Source of the DNA: Ulvibacter sp. MAR_2010_11
Lineage (GTDB): Bacteria; Bacteroidota; Bacteroidia; Flavobacteriales; Flavobacteriaceae
Direction: 5' to 3'
Assembly (NCBI RefSeq): GCF_002813135.1
Contig: NZ_PHTY01000001.1
Coordinates: forward strand, 305,501 to 369,500
Length of the DNA stretch: 64,000 bases
Positions within the stretch are counted from its first letter, which is position 1; each line of letters starts with the position of its first letter. A model generated the notes under the pieces. That model saw only the letters and a list, made by a program, of their open reading frames with translations. It was not told the origin of the DNA and did not search any database. Both the position numbers and the translations under genes were made by a program. This document shows, piece after piece, positions 62,051-64,000 of this stretch.

Positions 62051-62800
62051 TTATGAATTAATTTTTATATGTTCCGGATAGGTAACCTCAGTAAGGTACA
62101 ATCCATGAGCGGGAGCAGATGCTCCTGCTTTATTTCTGTCTTTACTTTCAATAATTTCGTGAAATTGTGAAAGTGAAATTTTTTCAAAGCCTACTTCTAA
62201 CAGGGTTCCTACAACGGCACGAACCATATTTCGCAAGAACCGATCGGCCACAATGGTGAAAATCAATTGTGAATCTCTTTCAGTCCAAATTGCTTTTTGC
62301 ACCTTACAATAATACGTTTTTACGTCGGTTTTAGAACGTGAAAAGCATTGAAAATCTTTATAGTTTAATAACGAATTTGCTGCCTCATTCATTATATCGA
62401 CATTCGGTTTATGATGAATATAATAGGAGAATTCGTCGAGAAAAGGATCTTTTTTAAAACTAATTATGTACTCGTATGTACGGGAAACCGCATCAAAACG
62501 TGCATGAGCCTCTTTTTTTACTTCAAAAATATGCTGTACCGAAATATCCTTCGGAAGAAACGAATTAAGCCTGTACATCAAGTCCGGAATATCTTCAATC
62601 ACTTCCTCATCAAAATGCGCAAAGAGTTGTTTGGCATGTACTCCAGTATCGGTTCTTCCAGCTCCGGTGACCTTAATGTCTTTCCTAAGCAAGGTGGATA
62701 GTGTTTGTTCAAGCACCTCCTGAACACTAACAGCATCGGGTTGAATTTGCCAGCCGTGATAATTTTTTCCGTTGTAGGCTATTTCAATAAAATATCGCAC
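62051..62800 (-). CDS. truA: tRNA pseudouridine(38-40) synthase TruA
   Basis: 249 aa. The catalytic Asp is in VTGAGRTDTGVHAKQLFAHF, and the second motif is ARFDAVSRTYEYII. The C-terminal half has DRFLRNMVRAVVGTLLEVG. It modifies U38-U40 in the anticodon stem-loop. The start codon is GTG (complement of 62798-62800), beginning MRYFIEIAYNGKNYHGWQ, the normal N-terminus. Confidence 0.94.
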   Translation of the reverse strand: MRYFIEIAYNGKNYHGWQIQPDAVSVQEVLEQTLSTLLRKDIKVTGAGRTDTGVHAKQLFAHFDEEVIEDIPDLMYRLNSFLPKDISVQHIFEVKKEAHARFDAVSRTYEYIISFKKDPFLDEFSYYIHHKPNVDIMNEAANSLLNYKDFQCFSRSKTDVKTYYCKVQKAIWTERDSQLIFTIVADRFLRNMVRAVVGTLLEVGFEKISLSQFHEIIESKDRNKAGASAPAHGLYLTEVTYPEHIKINS

Positions 62801-62823
62801 ACTTTGGTTTTAAAAACACAAAA

Positions 62824-62855
62824 TTACGATTTACGATTTACGATTCAGGGTTCAG
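62824..62855. repeat. TTACGAT heptanucleotide repeat
   Basis: Three perfect TTACGAT units (62824-62844) are followed by TCAGGGTTCAG, which also has 7-bp spacing. It lies between truA and the phosphodiesterase gene and is one of several heptamer tracts in the window. Confidence 0.75.
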
Positions 62856-62917
62856 CCTCATAAATTATTCTTTAAAAAACGGGTGCCGGCTTTAAAAAAG
62901 AAACGCCAAAGAACAAT

Positions 62918-62925
62918 TACATTTG
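62918..62925 (+). promoter_or_regulatory. -7 element of the phosphodiesterase gene
   Basis: TACATTTG matches TAnnTTTG, 21 bp before the GTG start. It lies within the palindrome TTACATTTGTAA. No -33 TTTG is seen. Confidence 0.45.
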
Positions 62926-62946
62926 TAATAACAAAAATTTAAAAAA

Positions 62947-63438
62947 GTGACAAAAATTCTTCTCCTAAGCGATACCCACAGTTATATAGATGAAAAAATT
63001 CTGCAGTATGTTGGGCAGGCCGATGAGGTTTGGCATGCAGGAGATATTGGTGATCTTGCCGTGACCGACAACATTAAGAAGCTAAAACCCTTACGTGCCG
63101 TTTACGGCAATATAGACGATGCCAAGGCACGAAATGAATTTCCCTTGCACAATCGGTTTTTTTGTGAAGGAGTTGATGTTTGGATTACACATATTGGGGG
63201 TTATCCGGGAAAATACAGTCCGAAGATACGGGAAACACTTTATGCCAATCCGCCGCGCCTCTTTATCACCGGGCATTCGCACATCCTTAAGGTTATGAAT
63301 GACAAAAAAACCGGGCTACTACACATGAATCCCGGCGCGGTTGGAAAACACGGATTTCAACAGGTACGCACCATGCTACGATTTGAGATTGATGGTGAGA
63401 AAATTCAGAATCTGGAGGTGATTGAGTTTAAGAAATAA
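62947..63438 (+). CDS. YfcE/MJ0936-type metallophosphoesterase
   Basis: 163 aa calcineurin-like phosphodiesterase with all metal motifs: LLLSDTHSYID, WHAGDIGDLAV, AVYGNIDD, WITHIGG and FITGHSHI. Members hydrolyse phosphodiesters or nucleotides in vitro; the physiological substrate is uncertain. The start codon is GTG. It is followed by the long GTGAGTA microsatellite. Confidence 0.9.
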   Translation: MTKILLLSDTHSYIDEKILQYVGQADEVWHAGDIGDLAVTDNIKKLKPLRAVYGNIDDAKARNEFPLHNRFFCEGVDVWITHIGGYPGKYSPKIRETLYANPPRLFITGHSHILKVMNDKKTGLLHMNPGAVGKHGFQQVRTMLRFEIDGEKIQNLEVIEFKK

Positions 63439-63479
63439 ACTCTATTCACTGTTCATGACTAAAAATTAAATATAAAGTG

Positions 63480-63640
63480 GTGAGCGGTGAGTAGTGAGTA
63501 GTGAGTAGTGAGTAGTGAGTAGTGAGTAGTGAGTAGTGAGTAGTGAGTAGTGAGTAGTGAGTAGTGAGTAGTGAGTAGTGAGTAGTGAGTAGTGAGTAGT
63601 GAGTAGTGAGTAGTGAGTAGTGAGTAGTGAGTAGTGAGTA
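63480..63640. repeat. GTGAGTA heptanucleotide microsatellite
   Basis: One variant unit (GTGAGCG, 63480-63486) is followed by 22 perfect GTGAGTA units to 63640. The length suggests it is prone to slippage. On the plus strand, stop codons (TGA, TAG) occur in every reading frame of the repeat, so it is not coding. Confidence 0.95.
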
Positions 63641-63648
63641 AAACTAAA

Positions 63649-63765
63649 TTATTCTTTATTCTTTATTCTTTATTCTTTATTCTTTTCTAACTTTTCTTCA
63701 ACAATTTGTCAATTCGCTATTTCGCTAATCCATTTTACCTTTCACCTTTCACCCTTCACCCTTCA
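63649..63765. repeat. Further heptamer and octamer tracts
   Basis: Five TTATTCT units (63649-63683), a degenerate octamer run of the type TTCGCTAT/TTCGCTAA (about 63708-63730), and four units of CCTTTCA/CCCTTCA (about 63738-63765). All are intergenic. With the GTGAGTA tract, the terminator and the last gene's end they fill the 403 bp between 63439 and 63841. Confidence 0.8.
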
Positions 63766-63785
63766 CTATCAAAAAAAACGAAAAA

Positions 63786-63815
63786 ACCCCCAAAGATGGC
63801 ATTCTTTGAGGGCTT
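63786..63815 (-). terminator. Terminator of the DUF4293 gene
   Basis: CCCCCAAAGA pairs with TCTTTGAGGG (one mismatch) around TGGCAT. On the minus strand the stem runs into TTTTTTCG. It lies about 30 bp after the stop of the last gene. Confidence 0.75.
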
Positions 63816-63841
63816 CGCACTAAAATATACTAAGATGTAGT

Positions 63842-64000
63842 TTAACGTAACCTGTCAACAGATTTTACGAGATCCTCGTCCCTTTTAATGGCCTTATTGG
63901 CCAGCACTAAAAAAACGATAGAAATGACGGGAAAAAGCACCCCAATACCCTTCTCTGAGACCAAAGTCTCTCCGGATACATTTAGCGACTTGTACACGAA
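63842..64000 (-). CDS. DUF4293 membrane protein, C-terminal part (runs off the window)
   Basis: The last 52 codons and stop of a minus-strand gene whose start lies beyond 64000. The visible part has one TM helix (GIGVLFPVISIVFLVLANKAI) and the conserved tail IKRDEDLVKSVDRLR, which I recognise as the end of DUF4293 proteins of Flavobacteria. Function unknown. Confidence 0.8.
   Translation of the reverse strand, partial: FVYKSLNVSGETLVSEKGIGVLFPVISIVFLVLANKAIKRDEDLVKSVDRLR

Overview
This window looks like a chromosomal segment of a marine-type Flavobacteriaceae (Bacteroidota). The gene content is typical of that family: type III glutamine synthetase, fused IcmF mutase, curli genes in csgA-B-E-F-G order, DUF4197, DUF4920, DUF4293, DUF1599 and DUF3667 proteins, a Lacal_2735-type small protein and many SPII lipoproteins. 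The recognisable promoters carry the Bacteroidota -7 element TAnnTTTG, twice with a TTTG element exactly 21 bp upstream. The species is not claimed. I found no prophage, insertion sequence, rRNA or CRISPR. There is one tRNA gene, an Arg(ACG) tRNA.

Layout. 0-8 kb: the 5' part of an unknown secreted protein, then a seven-gene minus-strand run (ABC ATPase, ABC permease, MscS channel, DUF6268 barrel, an NtrC-like regulator without a helix-turn-helix, PPK2, M28 peptidase). 8-15 kb: grpE-dnaJ, a YceI lipoprotein, a TIGR01777 epimerase, DUF4920-mnmD, ilvE, a MazG-like protein and a small membrane protein. 15-22.6 kb: an accessory-looking island with a NarL-type response regulator, a TPR histidine kinase and four secreted or lipoprotein genes. 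Four copies of a 20-bp palindrome lie in front of genes here, and the island contains a decayed copy of the 3' end of the neighbouring dipeptidyl peptidase III gene. 22.6-39 kb: mostly housekeeping genes (DPP III, fluoride channel, MFS exporter with a leader RNA, Lrp regulator, icmF, pyrF, prfA, purM). 39-45 kb: a six-gene curli operon ending in a TolB-propeller lipoprotein. 45-48.6 kb: glnN and a Ca/Na antiporter. 48.7-51.5 kb: a BlaI/M56 signalling operon without a beta-lactamase. 51.6-64 kb: apt, a 141-bp tandem array beside the tRNA, clpS/prmA/tpiA/dppB/DoxX/DUF1599, folP-cdaA-DUF3667, an ABC exporter with truA, a phosphodiesterase, a long heptanucleotide microsatellite, and the end of a DUF4293 gene.

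The best candidates for something undescribed are: (1) the two-component island with its shared palindromic operator and duplicated Cys-rich, Gly-linked lipoproteins; (2) the curli operon, with an uninterrupted 11-residue-repeat curlin that alternates acidic and neutral strands, a CsgE with an N-terminal CsgH-like domain, a CsgG fused to a beta-barrel, two strong hairpins between csgA and csgB, and a sixth gene before the operon terminator; (3) the BlaI/M56 operon with paired 16-bp operators and a duplicated extracytoplasmic domain. Calls rest on reading the sequence and on family knowledge; no database search was run.
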